Shown here: positions 1 to 12,098 of the stretch, piece after piece
Layout: every line of letters begins with the position of its first letter
Numbering within the stretch: position 1 is the first letter of the stretch
DNA from: Gordionus sp. m RMFG-2023
Taxonomy: Eukaryota; Nematomorpha; Gordioida; Chordodea; Parachordodidae
Direction: 5' to 3'
NCBI RefSeq assembly: GCF_954871325.1
Contig: NC_088776.1
Coordinates: forward strand, 24,104,508-24,168,507
Length of the DNA stretch: 64,000 nucleotides
The notes under the pieces: model-generated
What the model saw: only the letters and a program-made list of their open reading frames with translations
The model's database searches: none
What the model was told of the DNA's origin: nothing
Made by a program: the position numbers and the translations under genes

Positions 1-117
1 GAAGAGGGTTGATTGCATCTGAAACCTCTTTCATAAAATAATACCGTGATCTTTTTGGATAGAAACTAATCATGTTTTCATTTGCAGGATACTTGTCAAA
101 AAGTTCTTTGCACACTT
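1..117 (-). CDS. Partial exon of an unrecognised protein, running off the left edge
   Basis: On the minus strand the first 115 or so bases form an open frame with protein-like composition, including the segments ELFDKYPANENMISFYPKRS and YYFMKEVSDAINPL. An AG acceptor lies just upstream (minus AACACTAAG then AAG at about 115-122), so this looks like an internal exon that continues beyond the window. I do not recognise the family. It could belong to the SLC5-like gene that starts at 8549 on the same strand, but the peptide does not resemble that family, so a separate gene is more likely. The plus strand also offers a polypyrimidine-AG (TTTTCATTTGCAG) followed by a short frame, which is a weaker explanation. 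Confidence 0.4.
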
Positions 118-1274
118 CTTAGTGTTAGGAGCTACAAATAGTTATTGGGAAAAACATTGTAGAGCACTTACATATAATTATTTATTTTCTTTGAAATAAA
201 TTTGCCAATTTTTATCAGTATATTGTATGTTTTTATGTTGAGTAGTTTTTGTGCATTTTTAAACAGATAGGTTATTTAAGAATATTAAAATATTGCCCTT
301 AATGACCTTTGACAATAGACAATTTTTAAACTTTGGTATTTAAGTATGTGAAATGAAATGGACAGTTAGACAATTTCTACCAGGATGATATATTATTTTT
401 GTCATTCTATAGAGATTTGATAATATTTGTTAATAAGATTTGAATTGCTGGCTGAGTACCCATTTGTATTAAATTATTTATTTTGCTTCGAGTTGGCCTT
501 CTTTTGAGAGATAGAATTTTTTTATAGACCTTAAATTCATTCAATGTGCTTTCCTTGGTATATCCAAATTTAATGCAACCTATATTAAAATATCTGGCTT
601 ATTTTTTTCTGAATTTCTGTAAGGAAATTAAAAATGTTCCTTTTCCTTTCCATATACTCCAACTTCGTTTAATGATTATAATAATTTTCGGGACTTAGCA
701 ATCCAGAACTTTATGATGCCGACTTACAATTGATTAAAAAATTAATAATTAATTTTTGATTTAAATTATCCTAAATATTTTAATTTATAACTTTTAAAGA
801 TATTTTTTAAATAATTTATTTAATTCAAAAATCAAGACTTTTGACCCATATAAGAAATTTACACAAATTTCTAGTTCTATAAATATTTATTTTAAAAAAA
901 AACTTATTCGCGTTTATTCATACAAAGCAAGCGTCTTATAGTATAACTATACCAGTTCCAGAGGAGGTATTACATTTACAGTTTGATGTATAAAGGTTTA
1001 ATTTCTGGAAATTTGTTTAAAATAAAAGTCTTCGATAAAGACATTCATAGTCCGAATTGACCACTAATTCTTTTCTTTGTCAAAATAAAGAATTCATAAA
1101 CTCTCTGTTCTGACACCTACATTTCTTGGTTTTTAAGAATTTCTTTATTTAATTATTTAATAATATAAATGCTATTGATAAATCTAAAAAGATTAAAATC
1201 GAAATTAAATAATAAGGAAAAGATCCTGGTCGTCATATATTTTAAACTTCTAAGGTGAAAAAAAACAGAAAAAT
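118..1274. other. Gene-free AT-rich sequence
   Basis: No coding exon, RNA gene or intact transposon was seen here. The sequence is low-complexity A/T with short homopolymer runs. Confidence 0.5.
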
Positions 1275-1278
1275 AAAA
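1275..1278 (-). terminator. RNA polymerase III T-run terminator of tRNA-Arg
   Basis: Reading the minus strand, the tRNA 3' end is followed after about 9 bases by TTTT and then a second run of five T. This is the usual pol III termination signal. Confidence 0.75.
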
Positions 1279-1287
1279 TGAATCCTT

Positions 1288-1360
1288 CGAGCCTGCCAGG
1301 ATTCGAACCTGGAATCTCCTGATCCGTAGTCAGGCGCGTTATCCATTGCGCCACAGGCCC
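1288..1360 (-). tRNA. tRNA-Arg (anticodon ACG)
   Basis: This is a 73-base tRNA read from 1360 down to 1288. The acceptor stem GGGCCTG pairs with CAGGCTC (one G-T pair), leaving discriminator G. The anticodon stem CCTGA/TCAGG encloses the loop CTACGGA, giving anticodon ACG, which is read as ICG after deamination. The A box (TGGCGCAATGGATAA) and B box (GGTTCGAATCC) are canonical, so it should be transcribed by pol III. No intron is present and CCA is not encoded, as expected in eukaryotes. The sequence is close to the conserved animal tRNA-Arg-ACG. Confidence 0.96.
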
Positions 1361-3722
1361 ATTGGTCAATATGGAACGAGAATGATTTATTTATACTATG
1401 AATTTAGTTATTATAAGTTTGATGTTGCTATTAACAATAGAGCACAAAATGATGCAAATAAAAATATCAAAAAATATATAGTAACTCACATTAACAATTC
1501 ATAATTATACTAAAGTTACTTTTAAAATCAACATATATCATCAATTATATTCATGCATAAGTATAAGTGTCACATTTGCTTATAAAATTTATTTCCTACA
1601 TCAAAGTTATTTTAGCAATATATTAAAATTTACTGATTACCAACATATTTTTATTTCAGCTGGTTACATCCAAGCCTTAACAGCTGATTTTTATAACATT
1701 ATTTAATAATGTTAATATATTGAATGAATTATCATGATATCCATTTTTTTAATTTAATTTTACCTTTCTACTTCAATAGATTAATCCCTAAAATATTTAT
1801 ATAAATATTAGCTAACCTTTCCCATTCTAGACTCATCAAATTATTAATTCATATATTGTAGTGCCAAGAAGATGCTCAATTACAACATATCCATTCTATT
1901 AATTAATATTAACAAAGAAAATAATCAAATGAATCCTAACCTCAACTGATGACTATAATAAGTCCTTCAATCAAGCTTTATTAGTGTTACTTAAAATTTT
2001 ATATAATTACATATGTTCAGTTATCTAAGTGACAACTCATTCTAATTTATTGCAATAAACATAGGACTCGAGATTTAAATATAGAATTCACATTATCACA
2101 CAATCAGAATTAGGTCATGAATACTTATTTCTATAATACAAAATTCTTTTGTATCTTGTACTCTGTTTCCTGTACTCTGTATCATGCATTCTATATCTTT
2201 ATGATATTTATATTATGTCTATCAAAGATATATCTATATTGGATTTGGAGATGTTTTATTTTCAAAATCATATCTTCATTTCATGACAAAAGATAACAAC
2301 ACTTCTTTGTTTAAAAACTTGATATTCACTTTTAACATTACTTTCTTGGATTATTGCATTGATTTTGTTGTGCCTTTTTTTATATCCTTATATTTTAAAT
2401 GAAAGAAATTAACTTGTGGTGTTGAACAAAGGATGGGAAGAGATGCAGATGGAAGTAAGGGAATCAAGGCCTTGAGAAATACTCAAAAGATGTGAATAAT
2501 GGATAATATGAGTAAAATGGATAACACTAATACTCATTCTCAGGACTGTAAAAATGGAAGAGGAGGATCAGTGGAGAAACTGGCTTACCCATGTAAACCT
2601 TGAAAACTGTCATTAAAGGGAGTGAAAGAAAAATTATATTAAAACAATCATCATCTTATCATATAGGGTAGAATAAAATATATTTATTTAAGTTTAACTG
2701 TCCAACATTCATTTGGACTAGTGTTAACCAACTCGGTTTAGCTGATTTTAAATTAAGATCATAGCCAAAACATATTATACAAGTCTCTAAAAAATTCCAA
2801 ACCTTTCTGCCATCTATGATGACCTAATCTCCAGCCAGGCTATCTAAAATATTACCTTTACCCCAAAATTATCAATTAGCATATTTAACCAAAATATATA
2901 CACTATTATTTTTTCTTATTTGGCGAAAATATTTACTGTATAAAAAAATATTTAAAAAGTAATTTGTTGATAAAAATTTCTAGTATTTGAGCAAAAATTA
3001 TATATTAATGTTGAGCATGTTTATTTAATAAATCTATCTTTATAAATTTGGAATCACCAAATTTGTTGAAATTTTTTCTAAAAATAAATATTATATACCT
3101 ATATATTCATCATACATAAATTTCTATATTGTTAATTTCTTTTAAAAGTAAATATTATATATCAATATATAGATCATTAAACTGCAAATTTAAGGGTGAC
3201 TCAAAATAAAAATAAATTTATATATTTTGTAATTAATTTAATATAATATTAAATTATAATTTTTGCTCAAATACTAGAAGTTTTTATCAACAAATTATTT
3301 TTTAATATTTTTATAAAACTTTTTTTTACACGATACATTTTGGCCAAATAAGATACATATACGTATTTTTGTTTTTTTCTAAGATATTCATATCTATATT
3401 GAAGATAATTTTTTAATAAACATTTTGCCCTTTTTATTCACATTAGTTGACCCAGTCCTTAATACGTGTCCATAACATCGTAGTCTACTTACTCTCCTTT
3501 ATCTTTACGGCATATAAATTGTATAAAATTTGAAGAAGTATTTTTTTTCAAAAAATATTTAAAAGAAAAGTTATTGAAATGACTAAAAATCTTTGTAAAT
3601 ATTTTTTGAATAAGGAGGTCCCGTTACTAAATGAACATATGGTAGTATCGAAATACATCTTTTTACCAAAAAATAATATAAATTAAGAGTAGATTAACAT
3701 CATTTTGATAGAAAGTAAGTAC
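1361..3722. other. Gene-free AT-rich sequence containing a foldback repeat
   Basis: No gene was recognised. A slightly GC-richer patch at about 2403-2640 has short open frames but no family motif. A foldback repeat at 2916-3351 is listed separately. Confidence 0.4.
2916..3351. repeat. Foldback element with long inverted arms
   Basis: The left arm (about 2916-3008) begins TTATTTGGC and includes TTTGTTGATAAAAATTTCTA and GAGCAAAAATTATA. The right arm (about 3256-3351) is its reverse complement with few mismatches and ends GCCAAATAA. The arms enclose about 250 bases of AT-rich spacer. This fits a foldback or MITE-like DNA transposon. No clear target-site duplication was identified, so the superfamily is unassigned. 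Confidence 0.65.
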
Positions 3723-5375
3723 CAGTGTTGTTAAACGCTACTTTTAAAAGTAGCGCAATATCGCTACCGCTATTTTATAAAAAAAGTAGCGCGCTATCGC
3801 TACCGCTATCGTTTTCAAATGAGTAGCGCGCTATTAGCTACTTTTTACGCTACTTTGATTTTTTTTAAAATATTTTTTTTTTACGTAACTTTATTTCCAC
3901 AAATAAAATATTGATATAAAAACATGACTATAATTTGTTACATATATATATATAATTTATTTATTATTGCACTTTAATAATAATAACATTTCGGTACTGT
4001 CATCCCCAAGTCTAGAGCGACGATCAGAAAGTATAAGCTTTGCCATACTAAATAATCGTTCAGCACTAGCACTTGGGGGCAACGCAGTATTAAATTTAAT
4101 AAACAAACTTTTTATATAAAAAAAATCATCAAAAATATTTAAATTAGTATTTTTAGATTTAAAAAAAACATCTAGAGGTTCAATAATATTATTATTATTT
4201 ATTTCAAAAAAATCGTCTATGGAAGGCTGCGGTTTCGATCTTGCTATAATACCGTGATTAGGCATGCCATTTTTTAACGTTACCATCAGCCTATCAAGTT
4301 GCCATTTAGATTCAGTCAAATTAATGTATGGCCAATTTAATTGAAACTAGGATGATCTTGGTCCGTGGAGAAAAAGTGTTTATCATCTTTATAAAAGAAT
4401 CATTATCCACCAAGGATAATGGTTGAACTGTATCTATTATAAAGTTCATAATGACTTTGTCAGCCAATTTTTGGGATACGCCAGGTGTTGATGAATCCAA
4501 ATTGGTTAATTTTGTTTGTATTAAATTTGATTTGGAAGTGGGTTTATCTTCTTCCATTACCCCAAAACTTTTGAGATATTTTTCAATCTATATAATTTGA
4601 AGTGTGCACAGTCTAAAATTATAAAATACTTAGAATAAAAATTATGTAGGAGATAAGTATACATAAAAATGATTGAAATAACTATTTTAAAATGTTTTAA
4701 ATAATTTAGATAAAATTTATGAATATATAAAAAAAATGATTGGTTCTTGATTTTAATTTATTTTAAAAATTAAAGATTAGCCTACACATTGATATTAAAT
4801 TTGTTTAATATATTACCTTTAAATGTTTTTTCAAAAGCTGCTCGTATGATTTGAGAGATAATTTTGCGGCACATCTTGCACCGAAACCGATATCCAGTAT
4901 TAATTTTTTCTTCAAGGTTAAAGTATTTCTTGAATTTTGGGAAAGGATCATCTATATTTTGCTCATTTTCCAAAGAAATTTCAATATCTTCAACAATCTC
5001 ACACATAATAAGATTTATAATGCTTAATATAAAATGTAAAATGAAATATAAAATAAGATAAAAGCAAGGACATACCAATAACGGAATTTCAAAAATATAT
5101 AATTTAATGAATGCGCGAAATATAAATTAAATACAGATTGCTATTTAACAACTGTTTATATCTAATATATAACAATAATGTATATTTTTAAATATAAATT
5201 TAAATTTCAAAATTAAATTAAATAAAATAAAAGGATTATAATTTTAGATTTTATAAAAAATATATTTTAATAATTTTTAGATGTATTTATTATGTAAGCT
5301 ACTTCGCTTAAATTAGTAGCGAGCTACCGCTATCGCTATTTATAGCGCTTGTAGCGCGCTATTTTAACAACACTG
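3723..5375 (-). mobile_element. hAT transposon, internally deleted (subterminal GTAGCGCGCTAC family)
   Basis: The terminal inverted repeats are CAGTGTTGTTAAA at the left and TTTAACAACACTG-like at the right. The element is flanked by a perfect 8-bp duplication GTAAGTAC (3715-3722 and 5376-5383), which is diagnostic for hAT. Both subterminal regions carry repeated GTAGCGCGCTA and CGCTACCGCTA words. The minus strand holds transposase pieces. A BED-type zinc finger (FPKFKKYFNLEEK and FRCKMC) lies at about 4782-5078. An N-terminal segment with KLADKVIMNFIIDTVQPLSL lies at 4321-4557. The C-terminal hAT dimerisation domain (LPPSASAERLFSMAKLILSD) lies at 3957-4319. The catalytic middle is absent, so the copy is non-autonomous. 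Confidence 0.92.
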
Positions 5376-8210
5376 GTAAGTACCATTTCTAACTTTTTAG
5401 CTATGTTACAGATTACGATAAGATTAATTGTAATAAAGATAACAATAATAAAAGATTATAAACCAATTAATAAAGTATAAAAAATGATTTGTTAACTATA
5501 TCTAATACTAGAAAATGTTCACAAATGTTATATGTCAGTATATTGTACATTTGGGAAAAATGCATTTCTAATAATATCCACAGACGGACATTTTTTAAGA
5601 GAATGCGCTCTCCTTACAATAGTTACTGCAGTGAGATCATTTTATAAGTTGTAGCATATTAAAAGTTATATCAATAAATTGACAAAAGATTAAATGATTT
5701 ATCACTCACTCCCTAATAAGTAGAACATTTTGTTTAGTTAAAAAAATGATAAAGTGAAAAATGCCATCGACGCATTAGGAATCTTATAAAATTACTAAAG
5801 TTTAACAAAATATTCGTTTTGACGATGACATGGCGTGACTACTTTAAATCTACGTTTTTCGGGTGAAAAAGTAACTTATATACCAATTGGTTTTGGTATA
5901 GTAGATAAAAAATGTAAAATTTTCTTAAATATAGAAATACAGAAAGACTGTAAATTTAGAAATCTATATTATTAATGATATATATGTAGCCAGGATTTCC
6001 CCAAGTGAATGGTTTTTTTTAAAATTGAATTTATATAAATTATTTTTTAAAATTATCTTATAATTTGCGTTATTTTTTACGTTACTCGTTGCTTTATATT
6101 TTAATGTTATTTCTATTGCCCAGTTAGGTTCAATATTTATATAAAAAAATTGTATCAATAATAAAACAAATATAAAACCTAGTTAAGGCCAAATGAAGGA
6201 AAAAAACAGTATTTGGTTTCTTGTTGAAGAAAGATATGCAAAAATAAGACATCTATGGAGGAAATTGGCACCAAGACTCATTCCCAAGATAAGAAAATAA
6301 GTATTTTCTAATGACTCTAAAATGAATTGTAAAGCCTTAAACGATTTCCAAACAGAGCCTTGGTTCCAAATATGATATACTCCTTCCATCCCGATGCTTA
6401 TTGAAAAGAGGGTTTGAAAATGATTATGATTAAAAATTAATATATTTTATAATAAACTAATTATATTTTATAATAAACTAATTATATTTTATATATAATA
6501 TCACTATAGTAATAATTTTGCTTAATTATTTATTTATTTATGAGTGTGTGTAATAAATTAGTAAATGATACAAATGGAAAACTATTTATGCAATTTTTTT
6601 TGCATACTAACGGTTTCGGTACCCTAAAAAAAGTAAGGTAAAATGGCTTAACGTAAATCCAAATACGTTAATATTTCAAAAGAATAACGTGAAATATAAT
6701 AAATTTACTTTTTTTTGAGTAACATCAACCTCTTTAAATTTAATTTGTTTAAAATACTGCTCTCCCCCATTTCATAGCTTTTTATTAGAAGGATTTAGGT
6801 CTGTTGTCTGTTTTCACAAGCCTTTGGCTAGGTTGCATTTAAAAAATATATTTTGGTTTTAAGTTAATATTTTTTATTGTCTATAATAGTATATTTCATT
6901 CATTTTTTTTAGGGGAGAGTCGATGGGTAGAGTGTAGGGTAGATAATTTTATGAGTTTAAAATGTTATTTACGAATAACTATAATATAATATTTTTTTAT
7001 AGCGAAATAAATTAAGAATTGTGATTAAAGGAAGTTATAAATAATTAAAAATAAGTTTTAACATTATAAAGGCAAAATGAATTATTGTCAGAGTATATTT
7101 ATAATTAGGTAAGGTCATAGATTGAGTCCTATAGTGCTTAGTCCGAGACTCCCATAGTCTCGCTTTGTCTTTTAGTTCAGTACGAACCAGTGGCTTCACT
7201 GGCTCTGACCATTTAGGGTCGCCTTAAAGCTTCCTTTTTTTTTAATTTAGGGTTAAAAATTAAAAATAAATTTAGGCGCTTAATTTTAAAAAATTTAGGG
7301 TTGCTGAATAATTCTTCCCTTCTGACCAATAGTGCCGGCTGAAACTCGCCCTAAATAATTTTATATAAGGATCTAAACCGTAAAGAATATCGTTTAGGTT
7401 AGGTTCATAAAAAATATTAATATCTGAAAAGTTTGGTTTAGGCACGGATGACAAAATTTTAACGACTGTTATTTGGTTCAGTAAATAATACCGGCTTGGC
7501 CAAGGTTCGGCTTTGTCTGATTTTATTTGAATAAATATTAAATTTATATTAATACTTTTATATGTTTTAATGAAATATAAATTATAAAAGCATGCCTAAT
7601 ATTTTTTAAAAAAATTGATTATATTATTTTTGTCTGAGACCGTTGGCCCCCCTTTTCGGTATCCAGTCTTAAACTGGGTAGTAAACTTCACTGATAGTTA
7701 TAGGGATGTAAGGATTAGAGATTCTGGCCGGAACCAATATTTTTTTTAAAAAATCAAGCCTGGTCGGGTCTGACTTTGGAAATTTTTTAAATTATATCTA
7801 ACTTTATTCATTTTTATTGAATTTTTCATGTAAAATAAAAATATTTGATTTTATCTTAGAAGCTAGACGCCATATAACACACATCTTTTATTTTAAAGTA
7901 TTTATAAAAATTAATTCCAATATTTAAATTAATTCGGGCCGGGCTGATAAATTTTTTAAAAAAAAATTTGGGTTTGGGCCGGGCTTGGTTTAAAAAATTA
8001 GGCCCAATGCACATCACTAGTAAGGATTAATATACATTCCTAATATCCTCAAAAAATCTTAATACTAATTCTCATATTTACAGTAGATAATTAATTATGT
8101 AAAAAAAGACATAATCATAAAGCTTGTCTCGTCTTTATAAAATCAAATTAAATACCAAACATTAGAGATACATAATAAGGACTATTTTAAATCTAATTTT
8201 TTTTAATTAC
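5376..8210. other. Presumed intron of the SLC5-like gene; no exon recognised
   Basis: If the symporter gene continues on the minus strand, this stretch is intron. I searched both strands for its next transmembrane exon and did not find one. The stretch holds three tandem copies of a 21-base AT-rich unit (AATAAACTAATTATATTTTAT, about 6440-6495), a GC-richer patch with small hairpins at 7130-7230, and a GC-cored repeat at 7701-8019. Confidence 0.4.
7701..8019. repeat. Dispersed GC-cored repeat, possible hAT-like MITE
   Basis: The unit begins TAGGGATGTAAGG and ends CAATGCACATCACTA. The two ends are imperfect inverted repeats (TAGGGATGTAAG against TAGTGATGTGCA). Inside are the words GCCTGGTCGGGTC and GGGCCGGGCT next to T/A homopolymers, which recur in other repeats of this window. 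The duplication at the flanks is not convincing, so the superfamily call is tentative. Confidence 0.45.
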
Positions 8211-8549
8211 CTCAAATGTTGAAGTTAGTTTGTAGTGGTAAAATACTGGTAAGTAAAAGTAATTTGACGCCAAAATAACCGTGATAAAAGTGGTACAAAT
8301 CTGCCAATATTCCCATCCAAAAGTATATGATTCAGCTGCCAAACCTAAAAGACTAACTCCCGACATGAAGCTGGCAAATATTGAGCAAGCAACTGGTATT
8401 GGATGCATTTTCCTATTCCCTAAAAATATTTCACGAGTCGTGCTTTGTTTTCCTCCAGTTATAGCAAAATAGAGGCCCACTACAGCAGAAATTACCAGGG
8501 TTGAACTTAAAACTAAGTAATCCCACATTGAAAAAGAATGTTTTGACAT
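8211..8549 (-). CDS. Sodium-coupled solute symporter, SLC5 family, first coding exon
   Basis: The exon encodes 113 residues starting at ATG 8549 and ends at a GAG|GTAATT donor in phase 0. It contains three hydrophobic segments. TM1 is about residues 10-32 (DYLVLSSTLVISAVVGLYFA). TM2 is about residues 50-75 (PVACSIFASFMSGVSLLGLA). The third is about residues 82-104 and leads into LPVFYHYKLTSTFE. The patterns WDY...LVISA..G.Y, FLGNRKM..IPVA.S..ASFMS and LPVFY...LTSTFE are those of SLC5 sodium symporters of the SMCT/SMVT branch (SLC5A5/6/8/12). Family members use the sodium gradient to import monocarboxylates, vitamins or iodide across the plasma membrane. The substrate cannot be deduced from one exon. 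The remaining roughly 500 residues were not found in 1-8210 and may lie further left. The LDLR-A gene at 10494 is divergently oriented, 1.9 kb away. Confidence 0.85.
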
Positions 8550-10493
8550 GGTTTCTATTTTTTAGCTATAATAAAAAAATATTGGATATCATCATTATAA
8601 AAAATTTAATATTTTTTTAGGCAATTAAGATATTTTATTTTAGTTGATAAATTTAATTAATCTATTAGGATTTAAAAATTAAAGAGAGTTAAATGGGAGA
8701 TTTCCAAACTTTGCATATATTATAACATTAATTCTAATATGCTGTATATACTATATTTAAGGATGTAAGATAAATATTAAACTGATGTTAAAAAAATTGT
8801 GAAGGATCTTGAATTATGTATAAATTTGAAAAACTCAAGGCTATAATAATATTTTTTGTTTGGAAAGAAAGTGAATTAAAAATATGTTTCTAAAATTAAG
8901 TAGAAAATATTATTATTATATAAATAAAAATTATATATTATACAATATATTATTTTATATTTAATTTAGGTTGACAAGCGGTATTGGCATATTTTAGTTC
9001 TTAAATATTATTTAGACTTAAAAAATAATTATTAAAGGTTGTATTGTAAATGCATTTTTAATCCTAATAAATTTAATATTATACTAAAATAAAAATTATA
9101 CTAAAAATAAATTTAATGAAGATACCTAATAAAAATTTTTTTTTACCTTTAACAGACCTAATTATATAAGAATAGTAATTAAATTATTTTTAGAACATGC
9201 ATTTTCTAAATTAAAAAGTTTATTACATAATGAGAGAATTATTTAACTTAAAAAATATTTATTTATACAAAAAGTTATTAAACGAATATCGAGGAGAGCT
9301 ATTAGGGTTTTGATCAATTATGTTTTGGTTCTCTGTATTTCAGTCCTATATATAGCCTATTATATTATACAAGTAAAATAAACTAAAGCCATGCATTGTT
9401 AATTAAGCCCGCTTGAAAATGTTTTTAAAAATCGACAGATCTGGCCTTAATCAGGATGCAATCACGATTTATTTAATCAATAAAAGAAGAAAAAATATAA
9501 TATTATAAGAGTTTAATATAATAATAGATTAATAAAATCAAATATATAAATAATCTAAATCTTTACCAAGGTTCGCAGCCTGACCGAGTTCTACTTTACC
9601 TTCATCCCGGCCTGGTCCAATAATAATTCAAAAAAAATGTCCCGCCTGATAAAATACCTATATCAGTTTAATCCCCATTGTTTCCGGCACACTTGGTGCC
9701 TTCGAGTCCTAGATTTCTTCAAAAGACTCGTCCAAAATTTGCATTTAATTTCGGGTTATTAGGAAGTTTTTTACAACCCTACTACATAGTCTTAGCTATA
9801 TAGATCCCACATATCAATGACGCTGAGAACTATTGTTTAATAAAATTTAAACTATTTTATTATAAAATGGATATATATTAACTAAGTAAGCTGACCAAGT
9901 TCCCTTCAATCTTGAAATTTCAATGAATCAATTTGTATTTAACCCTCGCATTAAAGAACCATAAATTATCAATCAACTAGAATTGAAATATTCTAATGAA
10001 TAAATATATTTTATTTTATCCTTATTTTTTTTTTCATTTATGAGTCCTAATTTCATTCGTAGGTAATAAAATACCTTATCTGCCCAAATAATAAAATGCA
10101 TATTATGTGCTCGTCTATTCTATTCTATGAAAATAAAATAGTAATAAAGAAAAGTAAAAAAAATCTCAATCTTGTGAGACAATAGATTTTATAACCCAAT
10201 CGTAAAGGGGTAAAATGAATTGAAGAAATAAACAATAACATAATATAAATATTAATTAACAATATAATTTTCATTCGAAAAGATAGACACCTGATTAAAT
10301 AAAGGAGAAAAAACTGATGTTTTTCTTTGGTAAAACCCAAGAAAAATATTTTTTAAATCTATTTAATTGCTAACTGAAATTAATAACAAGAAAAAAAATC
10401 ATTTTAATTCCTTTTTTGAATTTTGTAAAAATAAATAATATCTTCAATTATTTTCATATTTTATCTTCGAATAAATTTTACATATATTTAGCT
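8550..10493. other. Intergenic region between two divergent genes
   Basis: This region lies between the starts of the SLC5-like gene (-) and the LDLR-A gene (+), so it should contain both promoters. No TATA box or initiator could be told apart from background at this AT content. A slightly GC-rich repeat-like patch lies at about 9565-9780 (GGTTCGCAGCCTGACCGAG, TCCCGGCCTGGTCC) and resembles the dispersed GC-cored repeats elsewhere. Confidence 0.4.
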
Positions 10494-10896
10494 ATGTTAC
10501 GACGTCAAACTAATAATTTCATAATATTGCTTGTTTACCTTTCATTTTTCCCCACGTTCACATCATTCTTATACACGTGTAAGTCTAAGTCATATATTTA
10601 GAGAGTGATAATTATAACTTAATTTAAAAAACAAAACACTTTAAATCGTGTTGACCAATAAGAAATATGGCTAATTTAAGAATTATATACCATATGAGGT
10701 ATAAAGTTTTCAGTCGACCGATATTTGAGTGAATCTCCAAATTTATTTTTTATGTAACAAAATTATTATTTCAGATCATTTTACCTGCCCCGGATTCAAA
10801 TGTGATCAAAAATGCTTAGATTATAGTTCAATATGTGATGGAATAGTAGAATGCGATGATGGTAGCGATGAAAGTGAGGCATGGTGTAAGAAAGAG
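10494..10896 (+). CDS. Secreted or membrane protein with an LDL-receptor class A domain (5' part, two exons)
   Basis: Exon 1 (10494-10578) starts MLRRQTNNFIILLVYLSFF, a signal peptide with a basic N-terminus and hydrophobic core. It ends at CGT|GTAAGT, the best donor match in the window, in phase 1. Exon 2 (10775-10896) follows a TTATTTCAG acceptor and completes the split codon as TAT. It encodes one LDL-receptor class A module with six cysteines (CPGFKC, KC, SIC, EC, WC) and the calcium cage CDGIVECDDGSDE. It ends at GAG|GTTTGA in phase 0. Such modules fold around one calcium ion and bind ligands outside the cell, and they occur almost only in metazoans. The rest of the gene is uncertain. 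Candidate 3' exons in the same phase lie at 11952-12056 and 15607-15690. Room is limited because LETM1 on the other strand ends at 16716. Confidence 0.8.
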
Positions 10897-11951
10897 GTTT
10901 GAAAAATTGATTAAGTATTTTTTAGAGATGCACTGATTCCTAATTAAGAACATTTTTATTTCATTTTGCTACATTGTTTATAACCAAACTCAATAAACAA
11001 ATGGGAGGATTAAAGTAGACCCTCCCGAAGATCCCGAAAAAAATTTAAACCTTATATTTCATTTTTTTTTAAATTTCAATATCAATAATATTTTTACAAG
11101 TTAATAAGTTATATCTTATTTGTTATAAAATTTTATAAATATAAAATATACTGAACATAAAGATCAAACTCAAAAAAATATTAAGGACGTATTCTGGTTC
11201 GGCTTATTTCTAAACAGCTTTTAAACAATTACACCCTATTATGGTTTGTTTTAAGTGTTTGGCGGCATTGTTGAGTAATAAATCAAAGACAGACCTAAGT
11301 ATTTATTTTATTTAATAGGAAGTTTATATAATTAGTGTGAGGACGGAGAGATATGGGGTATCATTTTATGAGCTCGATATTTGAAAAAATTTAATCTAGA
11401 ACAATAGAAATATGAGACACTAACTGTTGTTGGATATTAGGTAGTGGTGTGAGGTAAAATTAGATAGAATCTATCCGTTAATGAATGTTTTATCTATCAA
11501 TGGAGAATATGAAACTGGTATAGTTATCCCGGACTATATTAATTGCCACTCTTTGTCAAAAGTAAATATTTAAAAAAATTAATAAGCATGCTTTGAAAAG
11601 TTAGAAAAAATTAATTCTAATTTAAAATTAGTTTGTGAATTATTCAGGCGTGATAAAAATTTGCGTGAGTGGGTGGGTCAGGCTAAAAAGATTTGAGCAT
11701 CGGGCATAAATGCTTTAAAAATATTTATAGCCAGCTTGAGTGAGTGGACGGGTCGTGAATAAAAAAGTAGGCACACTCCCACTTTTATCTATGGGGCGAC
11801 AATAAAACATATTTATCCATATTTCATTGTCCACATTTTGTGGTGCTCCTTGGACACAGTATTCTGGGCATAAAAATAGAAATATTAAAATTTACTTTAT
11901 ATGAAGTCTTTTTTTTGTCATTACATTTAGTTATATTTCTATAAATTTTAG

Positions 11952-12056
11952 ATAAAAAAAAATTCGAAAATTAAAGGAGATCGTGGATTCTCTTTTAAAA
12001 TTTTACAAAAATTGCTGTGTTCCGAGGCAACTATTAGTTTCTTCGGATCTCAATGA
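11952..12056 (+). CDS. Candidate terminal exon of the LDLR-A gene
   Basis: After an acceptor ATAAATTTTAG a 34-codon frame ends in TGA, in the phase 0 required by the preceding exon donor at 10896. The composition (GDRGFSFKILQKLLCSEA) is less AT-skewed than the surroundings. There is no family match, and a short open frame of this size can occur by chance. Confidence 0.22.
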   Translation: MKKNSKIKGDRGFSFKILQKLLCSEATISFFGSQ

Positions 12057-12098
12057 AGTTTTTATTTGCTTTTAAAAATTTATTGTTTTTTCCCCTTA

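Noticed and set aside
4864-5061. Plus-strand open frame of 65 codons
   Set aside because: It is the antisense of the BED-finger remnant of the hAT at 3723-5375.
5577-5651. Short plus frame DGHFLRECALLTIVTAVRSF after a CCACAG acceptor
   Set aside because: Only about 25 codons, no partner exon and no family match; probably chance.
6183-6389. Minus open frame of 68 codons with hydrophobic stretches
   Set aside because: I tested it as a missing exon of the SLC5-like gene, but the residues do not fit any symporter helix and there are no splice sites at fitting phases.
7131-7230. GC-richer patch with GGTTCGTACTGAA on the minus strand, resembling a pol III B box
   Set aside because: No matching A box at the right distance and no cloverleaf, so not called as a tRNA or SINE.
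8281-8472. Plus open frame of 63 codons
   Set aside because: Antisense shadow of the SLC5-like exon.
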